Positions 1 to 7,673 of a stretch of 64,000 nt of DNA are shown here, in pieces. A model generated the notes under the pieces. The model saw only the letters and a program-made list of their open reading frames with translations. It was not told the DNA's origin and did not search any database. The stretch spans positions 36,654-100,653 of the forward strand of contig NZ_JALMDK010000022.1 of assembly GCF_023094165.1 (NCBI RefSeq), written 5' to 3'. The stretch is from Crossiella sp. S99.2. Its GTDB lineage: Bacteria; Actinomycetota; Actinomycetes; Mycobacteriales; Pseudonocardiaceae. The translations under genes and the position numbers were made by a program. The first letter of the stretch is position 1, and the number at the start of each line of letters is the position of its first letter.

Positions 1-180
1 CTGGCCGAGCGGGCCAGGCCGCGACTGACCTCGGTGCACCTGCCTGCCGAGGAACTGGGCGCCAGGGCCGTCGACCTGCTCGCCGCCCGGCTCGCCGGGG
101 TCCGGCCACCGGCGCTGACCCTGCTGCCGCCGCGGCTGACCGAACGCGCCAGCGCGCACCGCCGCCGCCCCGGCTCCTGA
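1..180 (+). CDS. LacI-family transcriptional regulator, C-terminal end (5' truncated by window)
   Basis: The reading frame is open from base 1 to a TGA at 178-180 and gives about 59 residues. The peptide has the usual end of a LacI/GalR effector domain: a segment like 'LTSVHLPAEELGARAVDLL' followed by a short strand and a basic tail (ERASAHRRRPGS). In this family that segment carries the residues of the last helix of the sugar-binding domain. The DNA-binding half lies outside the window, so target and effector cannot be named. A short perfect hairpin lies just after the stop. Identification rests on a short C-terminal match only. Confidence 0.6.
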   Translation: MAERARPRLTSVHLPAEELGARAVDLLAARLAGVRPPALTLLPPRLTERASAHRRRPGS

Positions 181-352
181 GCGCCCTGGAGTCCATTGTG
201 GACTCTTCCGTTCGACTCGCGTTCGACGCCGCGTTCGACCACGACCGGGCCAACTTCCAAGCCCGGCAACGATTTCCGCAGATTTAGTTGAACATTCACC
301 CGACCTGTCTCGTTCAGACGGGGTGACCACCGGCCTGGCGAAAGGATCCGGA
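181..352. promoter_or_regulatory. Intergenic region with hairpin and three GTTCGAC direct repeats
   Basis: A perfect inverted repeat GAGTCCA-TTG-TGGACTC (189-205) follows the LacI stop and could act as a terminator. It also contains one copy of the GTCCACARTGGAC word discussed in the findings. Next come three direct repeats of GTTCGAC at 210-216, 221-227 and 233-239. Their 11-12 bp spacing, about one helical turn, suggests a protein-binding site ahead of the four-gene operon starting at 353. No protein is known to bind it. A weak ribosome site AAAGGA (341-346) precedes the GTG at 353. Confidence 0.4.
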
Positions 353-1882
353 GTGACCCCGATCGTCGAATCCCCTGCCCTGCGCGGCCTGCCCCCGCAC
401 GAGCGCGTGCTCTTCGACCGCTTCGGGCAGGGGCCACGCACACCAGTCCCGTTCACCCGCGTCCACCACGCGATCCAGGCGCGGGCCGCGGCCTGCCCGC
501 AAGCCCCAGCCGTGGAGCACCTCGGCGAGTCGGTGACCTACGCCGAACTGGACCACAGGGCCACCGCGCTGGCCCGGCTGCTCATCGAGCACGGGGTGCG
601 CCCCGGCGCGCACGTCGGGCTCTTCCTGACCAGGTCGGTGGCCATGGTGGTCGGCATGCTCGCGGTGCTCAAAGCCGGCGCGGCCTATGTGCCGCAGGAC
701 ATCCGGCTCACCCCGCCGCCACACCTGCGGCACATCGCCGCGGTGGCGGGCATCGAGGCCGTGCTCACCACCTCGGCACACCGGGGACTGGTGCCTGCCG
801 GCCTGGGCACGGTGATCACGATCGACGACCACCCCGCCGCGACCGCGGCACTGCCCGCCCAGTGCGGCGAGACCGCGGTGGTGATCTTCACCTCGGGCAC
901 CACCGGCAGGCCCAACGGGGTCAGGGTCAGCCACGCCAACCTGTGCAATGTCCTGCTCACCGCACCGGGTTCGCTCGGCGTCGGCCCCGGCGACCGGGTG
1001 CCGCAGCTGCTCAACATCGCCTTCGACATGGCCGTGTGGGAGGTGCTGGGCACGCTGGCCAACGGCGGCTGCGTGCTGGTGCGCGGCGGCGAGGCGACCA
1101 CGGCGGCCCGCACCGCGACCGCGCTGATCGCCACCCCCGGCGTGCTGTCCACTGTGGACCCGAGGGACTGCCCGCTGGTGCGGGTGGTCGCGGTGGCCGG
1201 TGAGCGCTGCCCGCCCGCGCTGGCCCGCGCCTGGTCGCGCACCGCGGTCTTCCACAACGCCTGCGGCCCCACCGAGGTCACCATCGTCAACACCGTGCAG
1301 CGCTACGACCCGGTCACCGGCAGGCTGACCATCGGCCGCCCGGTGCCCAACACCACCGTCTACGTGCTCGACGAGGCGCTCAACCCGTGCCGGATCGGCG
1401 AGATCGGCGAGATGTGGGCCGGTGGCGCCTGCGTCACCGGCGGCTACCTCGGCGACGCCGGCCTCACCGCGCAGCGCTACCGCCCCGACCCGTTCCTGGG
1501 CGGTGGCCTGATGTTCCGCACCCGCGACCTGGTCCGCTGGACCACCGACGGCGAGCTGGAACACCACGGGCGCACCGACGACCAGGTGAAGGTCAAGGGA
1601 TTCCGGGTCGAGCTGGACGCGGTCACCGCGGCGCTGGAACGCGCGCCCGGCTGCCGGCGGGCCAGCACGGTGCTGCACCAGGGCGGGCTGGTCGGGTTCG
1701 TCAGCCCGGCCACCGCGGTGCCGGAGTCGGTCCGCCGCTCGGTGGCCGCCCAGCTGCCCTACTACTGCGTGCCCGCGCTGATCGTGCCGGTGGACCGGCT
1801 GCCGCTGACCGAGCGCGGCAAGGTGGACCGGCGGGCGCTGCTGTCCCGGCTGCCCGGCCAGCGGGCGGAGACCGTCGCGTGA
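353..1882 (+). CDS. Stand-alone NRPS-like adenylation enzyme (TmpB/TmpL-type A domain)
   Basis: About 509 residues with the complete set of adenylation core motifs: A3 TSGTTGRPNG near residues 180-190, A4 FDMAVWEVLG, A5 NACGPTEVT, A7 RTRDLVRW, A8 GRTDDQVKVKGFRVEL and A10 RGKVDRRAL. It should activate an amino or carboxylic acid with ATP. There is no carrier (thiolation) or condensation domain: the protein ends about 15 residues after A10. An in-frame GTG at 323 is possible, but AAAGGA six bases before GTG 353 favours the later start. It overlaps the next gene by GTGA, so the two are translationally coupled. Fungal TmpL proteins fuse such an A domain to a membrane flavoprotein like the one encoded next. 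The substrate cannot be read by eye. Confidence 0.85.
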   Translation: MTPIVESPALRGLPPHERVLFDRFGQGPRTPVPFTRVHHAIQARAAACPQAPAVEHLGESVTYAELDHRATALARLLIEHGVRPGAHVGLFLTRSVAMVVGMLAVLKAGAAYVPQDIRLTPPPHLRHIAAVAGIEAVLTTSAHRGLVPAGLGTVITIDDHPAATAALPAQCGETAVVIFTSGTTGRPNGVRVSHANLCNVLLTAPGSLGVGPGDRVPQLLNIAFDMAVWEVLGTLANGGCVLVRGGEATTAARTATALIATPGVLSTVDPRDCPLVRVVAVAGERCPPALARAWSRTAVFHNACGPTEVTIVNTVQRYDPVTGRLTIGRPVPNTTVYVLDEALNPCRIGEIGEMWAGGACVTGGYLGDAGLTAQRYRPDPFLGGGLMFRTRDLVRWTTDGELEHHGRTDDQVKVKGFRVELDAVTAALERAPGCRRASTVLHQGGLVGFVSPATAVPESVRRSVAAQLPYYCVPALIVPVDRLPLTERGKVDRRALLSRLPGQRAETVA

Positions 1883-3147
1883 GCGCCGCCCCGGTACTGG
1901 CCCCCGCCCCGGCGAGCTGGCGCGCCCGGTTGCGGCGCAGGCCGTTCACCCACCACAACCGGCTGCTGGCCGCGGTGCTGCTGGCGAATCTGGTGGCGGC
2001 GCTGGCCACTGACTGGCGCGCCGAGCTGGATGTGCTGGTGTGGCTGGTGCTCGGCAACCTGCTGCTGGCCGTGCTGATCCGCCAGCAGCACGTGATCAAC
2101 CTGCTGTTCCGGCTGGCCACCAGCGCACCGAAGCACTGGCCGCTGCGGGTGCGGTGGACGCTGGGCAAGGTCTACCACTTCGGCGGCCTGCACGTCGGCG
2201 CCGCGATCGGTGGCACGGCCTGGTTCGCCGTGCTGGCCTGGGTGCTCACCGCCCGCGGTGGCCCCACCTCGCTGCTGGCCTGCACCTGGGCCATCGCGGC
2301 GCTGCTGGCCGCCATGGTGGTGCTCGCGCTGCCGAAGCTGCGCGCCGCCCGGCACGACCTGTTCGAGCGCTGCCACCGCTTCGGCGGCTGGGCACTGCTC
2401 CTGCTCTTCACCGCGCACGCGGCCGCGCTGGCCGAGGCGCGGGGCCGGGATTTCCTCGGCTCCGCGCCGTTCTGGGCCCTGCTGGTGGTGGTGACCAGCG
2501 TGGCGCTGCCGTGGCTGCGGCTGCGCCGGGTGCCGGTGCGGATCAGCACGCCGTCCCCGCACGTGGCCCTGGTGGCCTTCGACCACGGCGTCACCCCGTT
2601 CGCCGGGTCCTCCACCGCCGTGAGCCGGAACCCGTTGCTGGAGTGGCATTCCTTCGCCAACGTGCCCGCACCCGGCCGCTCCGGCTTCCGGCTCACCATC
2701 TCCCGCGCGGGCGACTGGACCGGCGCACTGGTCGACGACCGGCCAACCCACCTGTGGGTCAAGGGCATCCCGACCGCGGGCGTCGGCAACATCGACCGGC
2801 TCTTCCGCGGCGTGGTGTGGGTGGCCACCGGCAGCGGGATCGGCCCGTGCCTGCCGCATCTGCTCGCCGGGGACACCCCGGCCCGCCTGGTGTGGTCGAC
2901 CAGGAACCCGGTGCGCACCTACGGCGAGGCGCTGGTGGCCGAGATCGGGTCCGTGCAGCCGGCGGCGGTCATCTGGGACACCGACCGCGACGGCAAGCCC
3001 GACCTGGTCGAGCTGGCGCTGCGCGCGCACCGGGAGTCCGGCGCGGAGGCCGTCATCTGCATCTCCAACCGGAAGACCACCTGGCACCTGGTCGAGTCCC
3101 TTGAGGCACAAGGGATTCCGGCCTACGGCGCGATCTGGGACTCCTGA
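1879..3147 (+). CDS. Integral membrane ferric-reductase-like flavoprotein (TmpA-like)
   Basis: 422 residues, GTG start overlapping the upstream stop. The first half has about six membrane segments (LLAAVLLANLVAALA, VLVWLVLGNLLLAVLI, VGAAIGGTAWFAVLAWVL, LLACTWAIAALLAAMVVL, WALLLLFTAHAAALA, FWALLVVVTSVALPWL). Histidines in KVYHFGGLH and in ERCH...FTAH are placed as possible haem ligands, as in ferric reductases and NADPH oxidases. The soluble half has a WHSF segment resembling the FAD-binding motif and a nucleotide-binding ATGSGIGPCLPHL segment. It probably moves electrons from NAD(P)H through FAD. The pairing with an adenylation enzyme matches the fungal TmpA/TmpB/TmpL arrangement known from conidiation and redox work. 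The substrate in bacteria is unknown. Confidence 0.75.
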   Translation: MSAAPVLAPAPASWRARLRRRPFTHHNRLLAAVLLANLVAALATDWRAELDVLVWLVLGNLLLAVLIRQQHVINLLFRLATSAPKHWPLRVRWTLGKVYHFGGLHVGAAIGGTAWFAVLAWVLTARGGPTSLLACTWAIAALLAAMVVLALPKLRAARHDLFERCHRFGGWALLLLFTAHAAALAEARGRDFLGSAPFWALLVVVTSVALPWLRLRRVPVRISTPSPHVALVAFDHGVTPFAGSSTAVSRNPLLEWHSFANVPAPGRSGFRLTISRAGDWTGALVDDRPTHLWVKGIPTAGVGNIDRLFRGVVWVATGSGIGPCLPHLLAGDTPARLVWSTRNPVRTYGEALVAEIGSVQPAAVIWDTDRDGKPDLVELALRAHRESGAEAVICISNRKTTWHLVESLEAQGIPAYGAIWDS

Positions 3148-3148
3148 G

Positions 3149-3658
3149 GTGAGCAGCACGGCGGCGGAGCTGCTCCGCCTGGTGCATGACCGGCACGCGC
3201 CCGCGCTGTGGCGCTTCGCGCTGCGGATGACCGGCGACGAACAGCTCTCCCAGGACGTCGTCCAGGAGAGCCTGCTGCGGCTGTGGCGCAGCCCCGCGGT
3301 GCTGGACCAGGGCGAGTCGGCGGCGCGGGCCTGGCTGTTCCGGGTGGCGCGCAACGTGGTCATCGACGAACGCCGCAGCGCGCGCTCCCGGCGGGAGGTG
3401 GGCGCGGCCAGGGTGCCCGACCCGCCGCGCCCCGACCAGACCGACTCGGTGCTGGACGCCTGGGTGATCACCGAGGTGCTGACCCAGCTGACCACCGAGC
3501 AGCGCACGGTCATCATCCGCGCGTTCTACCTCGGGCACTCCGTCGCCGAACTCGCGGTGGACCTGGCCGTGCCGCAGGGCACCGTGCGCTCCCGCCTGCA
3601 CTACGGCCTGCGCGCGCTGCGCCACGCCCTCCGGGAGAAGGGGCTGACCAGCCGGTGA
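3149..3658 (+). CDS. ECF sigma factor (sigma-70 family)
   Basis: 169 residues with only regions 2 and 4, as in ECF sigma factors. Region 2 is visible at LVHDRHAPALWRFALRMTGD with QDVVQESLLRLWR and RAWLFRVARN. Region 4 is visible at LTTEQRTVIIRAFYLGHSVAELA followed by the helix-turn-helix VPQGTVRSRLHYGLRAL. The GTG at 3149 lies one base after the stop of the membrane protein, and the stop overlaps the start of the anti-sigma gene. An ATG further upstream (3101) would lie inside the previous gene and is unlikely. The operon layout suggests it controls its own operon, with the anti-sigma factor as sensor. Confidence 0.9.
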   Translation: MSSTAAELLRLVHDRHAPALWRFALRMTGDEQLSQDVVQESLLRLWRSPAVLDQGESAARAWLFRVARNVVIDERRSARSRREVGAARVPDPPRPDQTDSVLDAWVITEVLTQLTTEQRTVIIRAFYLGHSVAELAVDLAVPQGTVRSRLHYGLRALRHALREKGLTSR

Positions 3659-3975
3659 CGCCACCAGCCGACCCGTACCGGGACTGGGACGCCGCCTACC
3701 TGCTGGGCGCGCTGTCCCACACCGAGCGCCGGGACTACGAAGGACACCTGCATGCCTGCCGGCCGTGCGCCCGCGCGGTCGCCGGGTTCGCCGGGCTGCC
3801 CGGCCTGCTCGCCACGGTGGCCAGGGAGCAGGCTGCCGTGCTGCTCGACCAGACGGGCGCCGCGGGGGTCAGTCGCGCCGGTGGCTGTCCGGCAGACCGG
3901 TGGCCTCCTGCGCATCCAGCCACACCGGGGTCACCAGCACCCGGTCCGGGCCGGGGTACCGGGGTTCGCCGGTGA
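3655..3975 (+). CDS. Truncated zinc-finger anti-sigma factor
   Basis: 106 residues starting with a GTG that overlaps the sigma-factor stop. The N-terminal part is a typical anti-sigma domain: YRDWDAAYLLGALSHTERRDYEGHL with the zinc-binding HLHACRPC (HxxxCxxC). After about residue 70 the sequence becomes proline- and glycine-rich (PAHPATPGSPAPGPGRG) and has no membrane helix, although relatives normally continue for about 100 residues with one. The last 107 bases overlap the convergent GH3 gene. The shift of character at the overlap suggests the original 3' end was lost when the GH3 gene was joined here. It may still hold the sigma factor as a soluble protein. Confidence 0.6.
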   Translation: MTPPADPYRDWDAAYLLGALSHTERRDYEGHLHACRPCARAVAGFAGLPGLLATVAREQAAVLLDQTGAAGVSRAGGCPADRWPPAHPATPGSPAPGPGRGTGVRR

Positions 3976-6220
3976 CCCGCACCGTGGCCTGCCACCGGAT
4001 GTCGATGCTGGAGGAGCCCAGCAGCAGGTGCAGCTCGCCGGGTTCGACCACCCGGCGGCCGTCGCGGCCGGTGAAGGAGGTCCGGTCGGCGTGCAGCCGG
4101 AAACGGACCCGCGCCGACTCGCCGGGGTCCAGGTGCACCCGGACGAACCCGGCCAGCTGGCGCACCGGCCGGGTCACCGAGGCCACCGGGTCGTGCAGGT
4201 ACAGCTGGACGACCTCCGCGCCGGGCAGGGCGCCGGTGTTGCGCACCCGGCAGGACACCTCGATCTCGCCGTCGCTGGGCAGTTCGGTCTGCGCGTGCCC
4301 CGCCAGGTACTCGAAGCTGGTGTAGGACAGGCCGTGGCCGAACGGGAACCGCGGAGTAGGGTCCACGGAGCTGACCGGCCCCGGTCCGCCGAGCCGGGGG
4401 CGCAGGTAGGTCGCCGGCTGTCCGCCGGGGCCGTGCGGGACCTGCGCGGGCAGCTTGCCCGAGGGGTTCACCCGGCCGCTGAGCACGCCCGCGACCGCGA
4501 CCGCGCCCTCCTGTCCAGGGAAAAAGGCCTGCACCACGGCCGCGGCCCGCTCGGCGTCCCCACCGAGGGCGTAGGGGCGGCCGGCGAGCAGGACCAGCAC
4601 CACCGGCGTCCCGGTGTCCAGCACCGCGGTCAGCAGCTCGGCCTGCACCCCCGGCAGGGCCAGGTCGGCGGCGTCGCAGCCCTCGCCGGAGGTGCCACGG
4701 CCGAACAGGCCGGAGCGGTCGCCGAGGACCAGCACGCACACCTCGGCGGCGTCGGCGAGCGCGGCCGCGGCCGGGATGCCGGAGCGGTCCGCGCCGGTGA
4801 CGGCACAGCCTGGGGCGTAACGGATCCCGGTGTCCGGGAACTCCGTGCGCAGCGCGGCCAGCAGGGTGGGGACCTCGATGCCCAGCGGGACCTCGGGGTG
4901 CTGGGTGCCGACGTGGCTGGGGAAGGAGTAGCAGCCCAGCAGGGCGAGCACCTCCTCCGCGCACGGCCCGACGACCGCCAGGCGCCCCGGCTCGCGCAGC
5001 GGCAGCAGGCCGGAGTCGTTGGCCAGCAACACGATCGAGCGTTCGGCCAGGGTGCGGGCCAGCGTGCGCAGCTCCGGCGGGTCCAGGTCCACCGGCCGGT
5101 CCTGGCGCAGCGCGGGCGGCTCGGGATCCCAGTCCTCATCCAGCAGGCCCAGCTCGCACTTCTGCCGCAGCACCCTGGTCACCGCGCGGTCCACCAGCTC
5201 CTCCGGCACCACGCCGGCGCGCACCAACCCGGCCAGCGGCTCGCCGTAGCAGCGCACGCTCGGCAGCTCCACGTCCACCCCCGCGGCCAGCGCGAGCGCC
5301 GCCGCCTCGCCGGCGGAACCGGCCACGCCGTGCGCGGTCTCCAGGAAGGAGATGCCGAAGTAGTCGGCCACCACCACGCCCTGGAAGCCCCAGGTCTCCC
5401 GCAGCAGTCCGGTCAGCAGCGCCGGATCCGCCGCCGGGGGCAGGCCGTCGACCTCGGCGTAGGAGTGCATCACCGACCGCGCCCCGCCCGCGCGCAGGGC
5501 CAGCTCGAACGGCGGCAGCACCACATCGGCGAACTCACGCGGCCCCATGCTCACCGGGGCGTGGTTGCGGCCGGCGCGGGAGGCCGAGTACCCGGCGAAG
5601 TGCTTGAGAGTGGCCACGATCCCGGCCGACTCCAGGCCGCCGGTGTAGGCCGCGCCGAGCACGCCGACCAGGTACGGGTCCTCCCCCAGCGTCTCCTCGG
5701 TCCGGCCCCAGCGCGGATCGCGCAGCACGTCCAGCACCGGGGCCAGGCCCTGGTGTACGCCGACCCCGGCCAGCGAGCGGCCCACCGCCTCGGCCATCCA
5801 CCGCACCGTGCCGGGGTCGAAGGCGGCCGCCCAGGCCAGCGGCGCCGGGAACACCGTGGCCCGCCAGGCGGTGAAGCCGGAGAGGCACTCCTCGTGCGCC
5901 ATCGCCGGGATGCCCAGCCGGGTGTTCGCGACCAGGCGGCGCTGGGTCCGCGCCAGCGCCCTGGCCGCGTGCGCCGGATCGACGGGGGCGGTGCCGAAGA
6001 CGCGGGTCAGCTGGCCCAGCCCGGACTTGGTCAGTTCGTCCCACGGCGGAAGGGACTCGGCGAACTCGTGCTGGGCCGGGGCGACCTCGGCCGCCACCTC
6101 GGACACCCCCACCCACACGCCGACGAGCTGGGCCAGCTTCTCCGCCAGGGTCATCTCGGTGAGCAGCGCGGCCACCCGCTCCGCTACCGGACGACCCGGC
6201 ATCCCCCAGGCACGATCCAT
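3869..6220 (-). CDS. GH3 beta-xylosidase / beta-glucosidase
   Basis: 783 residues from ATG 6220. The GH3 catalytic barrel shows LKHFAGYSASRAGRNHA (about 205-221) and the nucleophile region GVVVADYFGIS with Asp near residue 286. A second alpha/beta domain follows, and a fibronectin-III-like end with FPFGHGLSYTSF. No signal peptide is visible, so it is probably cytoplasmic and hydrolyses imported xylo- or gluco-oligosaccharides to monomers. The neighbouring divergent bxlEFG-like importer and GH10 xylanase argue for xylobiose as substrate; the active-site text is like actinomycete exo-xylosidases of GH3. An ATG at 6277 is in frame, but a promoter-like TTGTGT-16-TACTAT and a palindrome lie between it and 6220, which favours the shorter protein. 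Confidence 0.85.
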   Translation of the reverse strand: MDRAWGMPGRPVAERVAALLTEMTLAEKLAQLVGVWVGVSEVAAEVAPAQHEFAESLPPWDELTKSGLGQLTRVFGTAPVDPAHAARALARTQRRLVANTRLGIPAMAHEECLSGFTAWRATVFPAPLAWAAAFDPGTVRWMAEAVGRSLAGVGVHQGLAPVLDVLRDPRWGRTEETLGEDPYLVGVLGAAYTGGLESAGIVATLKHFAGYSASRAGRNHAPVSMGPREFADVVLPPFELALRAGGARSVMHSYAEVDGLPPAADPALLTGLLRETWGFQGVVVADYFGISFLETAHGVAGSAGEAAALALAAGVDVELPSVRCYGEPLAGLVRAGVVPEELVDRAVTRVLRQKCELGLLDEDWDPEPPALRQDRPVDLDPPELRTLARTLAERSIVLLANDSGLLPLREPGRLAVVGPCAEEVLALLGCYSFPSHVGTQHPEVPLGIEVPTLLAALRTEFPDTGIRYAPGCAVTGADRSGIPAAAALADAAEVCVLVLGDRSGLFGRGTSGEGCDAADLALPGVQAELLTAVLDTGTPVVLVLLAGRPYALGGDAERAAAVVQAFFPGQEGAVAVAGVLSGRVNPSGKLPAQVPHGPGGQPATYLRPRLGGPGPVSSVDPTPRFPFGHGLSYTSFEYLAGHAQTELPSDGEIEVSCRVRNTGALPGAEVVQLYLHDPVASVTRPVRQLAGFVRVHLDPGESARVRFRLHADRTSFTGRDGRRVVEPGELHLLLGSSSIDIRWQATVRVTGEPRYPGPDRVLVTPVWLDAQEATGLPDSHRRD

Positions 6221-6223
6221 ACC

Positions 6224-6238
6224 GCCGATAGTATCGGC
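6224..6238. promoter_or_regulatory. Palindrome overlapping the GH3 promoter
   Basis: The perfect 15-bp palindrome GCCGATA-G-TATCGGC lies 4-18 bases before the GH3 start. Read on the minus strand it overlaps a candidate -10 box (TACTAT) that lies 16 bases after TTGTGT. A repressor bound here would block polymerase. It differs from the CebR, CGAAA-type and arabinose-type operators in the window, so the binding regulator is not identified. The message would have almost no leader. Confidence 0.45.
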
Positions 6239-6307
6239 AGTACTGCGAAACACAACCCGGCACGAATGAACGGCCAAAATGGGACTCTGTTTGGACTAAA
6301 GCCGCTC

Positions 6308-6337
6308 TTGACACCAGCAGAGCCGCCTCCCTAGGGT
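6308..6337 (+). promoter_or_regulatory. Promoter of the bxlEFG-like operon
   Basis: TTGACA at 6308-6313 and TAGGGT at 6332-6337 are separated by 18 bases, which fits an actinobacterial vegetative promoter. Transcription would begin near 6344, just upstream of the TTTCCGAAA palindrome at 6355-6374 and the ribosome site GGAAAGG. Confidence 0.5.
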
Positions 6338-6354
6338 CGGCCGCACTCGCGATA

Positions 6355-6374
6355 TTTCCGAAACATTTCGGAAA
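6355..6374. promoter_or_regulatory. Perfect CGAAA/TTTCG operator in front of bxlE
   Basis: TTTCCGAAA (6355-6363), CA, TTTCGGAAA (6366-6374) form a perfect 9+9 bp inverted repeat. It lies between the likely transcription start and the ribosome binding site, the classic place for a repressor. CGAAA...TTTCG words are reported near Streptomyces xylanase genes and as the target of the LacI-type repressor BxlR. The LacI gene at 10477 is the natural candidate binder. Confidence 0.65.
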
Positions 6375-6383
6375 GGTGGCTCC

Positions 6384-7673
6384 ATGTTACGGCGTTCCCG
6401 GCCGCGTGTTCTCCGCCTCCTGGCCCTCGTCCTCGCCGCGGGCGCGCTCGCCGCCTGCGGCACCTCCGGCCCGGCAGGCCAGGCGGGGGTCACGGTGTGG
6501 GCCTTGCAGGACACCGTGCTCAACCCGATCGAACAGCAGTCGGTGGACCGCTTCACCCGCGCGGGCGGCGCCGCCAAGCTGGAAACCTTCGGCAACGACC
6601 CGTACAAGCAGAAGCTGCGGGTCGCCCTCGGCTCGCCGAACCCGCCCTCGGCCTTCTTCAACTGGGGCGGCGGCAACCTCAAGGAGTACGTCGACGCCGG
6701 CAAGGTCGCCGACCTGACCCCGCTGCTGGCCGAGCACCCCGGCCTGGGCGAGGCGTTCCTGCCGAACGTGCTGGACGCGGCCCGCCTGGACGGCAAGCTC
6801 TACGGCCTGCCGATGCGCGGCATGCAGCCGGTGGTCCTGTTCTACAACAAGGAGGTCTTCGCCGCCGCCGGCGCGCGGCCGCCGGGCACCTGGGACGAGC
6901 TGCTGGCGCTGGTGGAGACCTTCAAGGCCAGGAACGTGCAGCCGATCGCGCTGGCCGGCTCGCAGGCCTGGACCGAGCTGATGTGGGCGGAGTACCTGCT
7001 CGACCGGATCGGCGGCCCCGAGGTTTTCCGCGCGGTGAAAGGCAATCCCGAGGGCTGGCGGCACCCGGCCGTGCTGGAGTCGATGACCCGGCTCAAGGAC
7101 CTCATCGACCGCGGCGGCTTCGGCCGGGACTTCGCCGGGGTGGGCTATGACCTCGGCGGCGCCTCCACCATCCTGGCCCAGGGCAAGGCCGCGATGCACC
7201 TGATGGGCTCCTGGGAGTACGTCAACCAGCTCGGCCAGAGCCCGGAGTTCGTCAAGCGGGACGCGCTCGGCTGGGTCCCCTTCCCCGCGCTGCCCGGCGG
7301 CAAGGGCGATCCGCGCGACCTGGTCGGCAACCCGGCCAACTTCTACTCGGTGGCCGCCGGATCGTCCACAGTGGACCAAGCGAAGAAGTTCGTGGCCACC
7401 CAGCTGCACGATCCCGCCTACGTGCAGGCGCTCATCGACGCCGGAGACGTGCCCGCGGTGACCGGGCTGGCGGAGCAGCTGGCCAAGGCCCCCAACGCCG
7501 CCTACACCGGCTGGCTCTACGACCGGGTGCGCGCCGCCCCGCACTTCCAGCTGTCCTGGGATCAGGACCTGCCTGCCGAGCAGGCCACCTTCCTGCTCAC
7601 CCAGCTCCAGGAGTTCTTCCTGGGCAAGCTCTCCCCCCGGCAGTTCGCCGACGCGCTGGCCAGCCGCGGATGA
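6384..7673 (+). CDS. bxlE: Sugar ABC transporter substrate-binding lipoprotein (xylobiose type)
   Basis: 429 residues. A lipoprotein signal is clear: basic start MLRRSRPR, hydrophobic core and lipobox LAAC with Cys near residue 25. The mature part is a family 1 solute-binding protein (VTVWALQDTVLNPIEQQSVDRF, NKEVFAAAGARPPGTWDELLAL). It would hold xylobiose or related oligosaccharides at the outer membrane face and pass them to the two permeases, whose genes overlap it. The GH3, GH10 and CGAAA operator nearby support the xylan assignment, which is inferred from context. The second codon is TTA, rare in such genomes. No ATPase gene is in the operon; a shared MsiK-like ATPase elsewhere would be expected. 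Confidence 0.8.
   Translation: MLRRSRPRVLRLLALVLAAGALAACGTSGPAGQAGVTVWALQDTVLNPIEQQSVDRFTRAGGAAKLETFGNDPYKQKLRVALGSPNPPSAFFNWGGGNLKEYVDAGKVADLTPLLAEHPGLGEAFLPNVLDAARLDGKLYGLPMRGMQPVVLFYNKEVFAAAGARPPGTWDELLALVETFKARNVQPIALAGSQAWTELMWAEYLLDRIGGPEVFRAVKGNPEGWRHPAVLESMTRLKDLIDRGGFGRDFAGVGYDLGGASTILAQGKAAMHLMGSWEYVNQLGQSPEFVKRDALGWVPFPALPGGKGDPRDLVGNPANFYSVAAGSSTVDQAKKFVATQLHDPAYVQALIDAGDVPAVTGLAEQLAKAPNAAYTGWLYDRVRAAPHFQLSWDQDLPAEQATFLLTQLQEFFLGKLSPRQFADALASRG

Noticed and set aside
1387..1878. N-terminal extension of the membrane flavoprotein into the adenylation gene
   Set aside because: The extension is out-of-frame A-domain DNA with Arg/Pro/Gly-rich text; the GTG at 1879 gives a normal start.
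3752..6334. Long open frame (860 codons) antisense to the GH3 gene
   Set aside because: It mirrors the GH3 gene exactly, is rich in Arg, Gly, Gln and His as expected of an antisense GC-rich frame, and shows no family motif.
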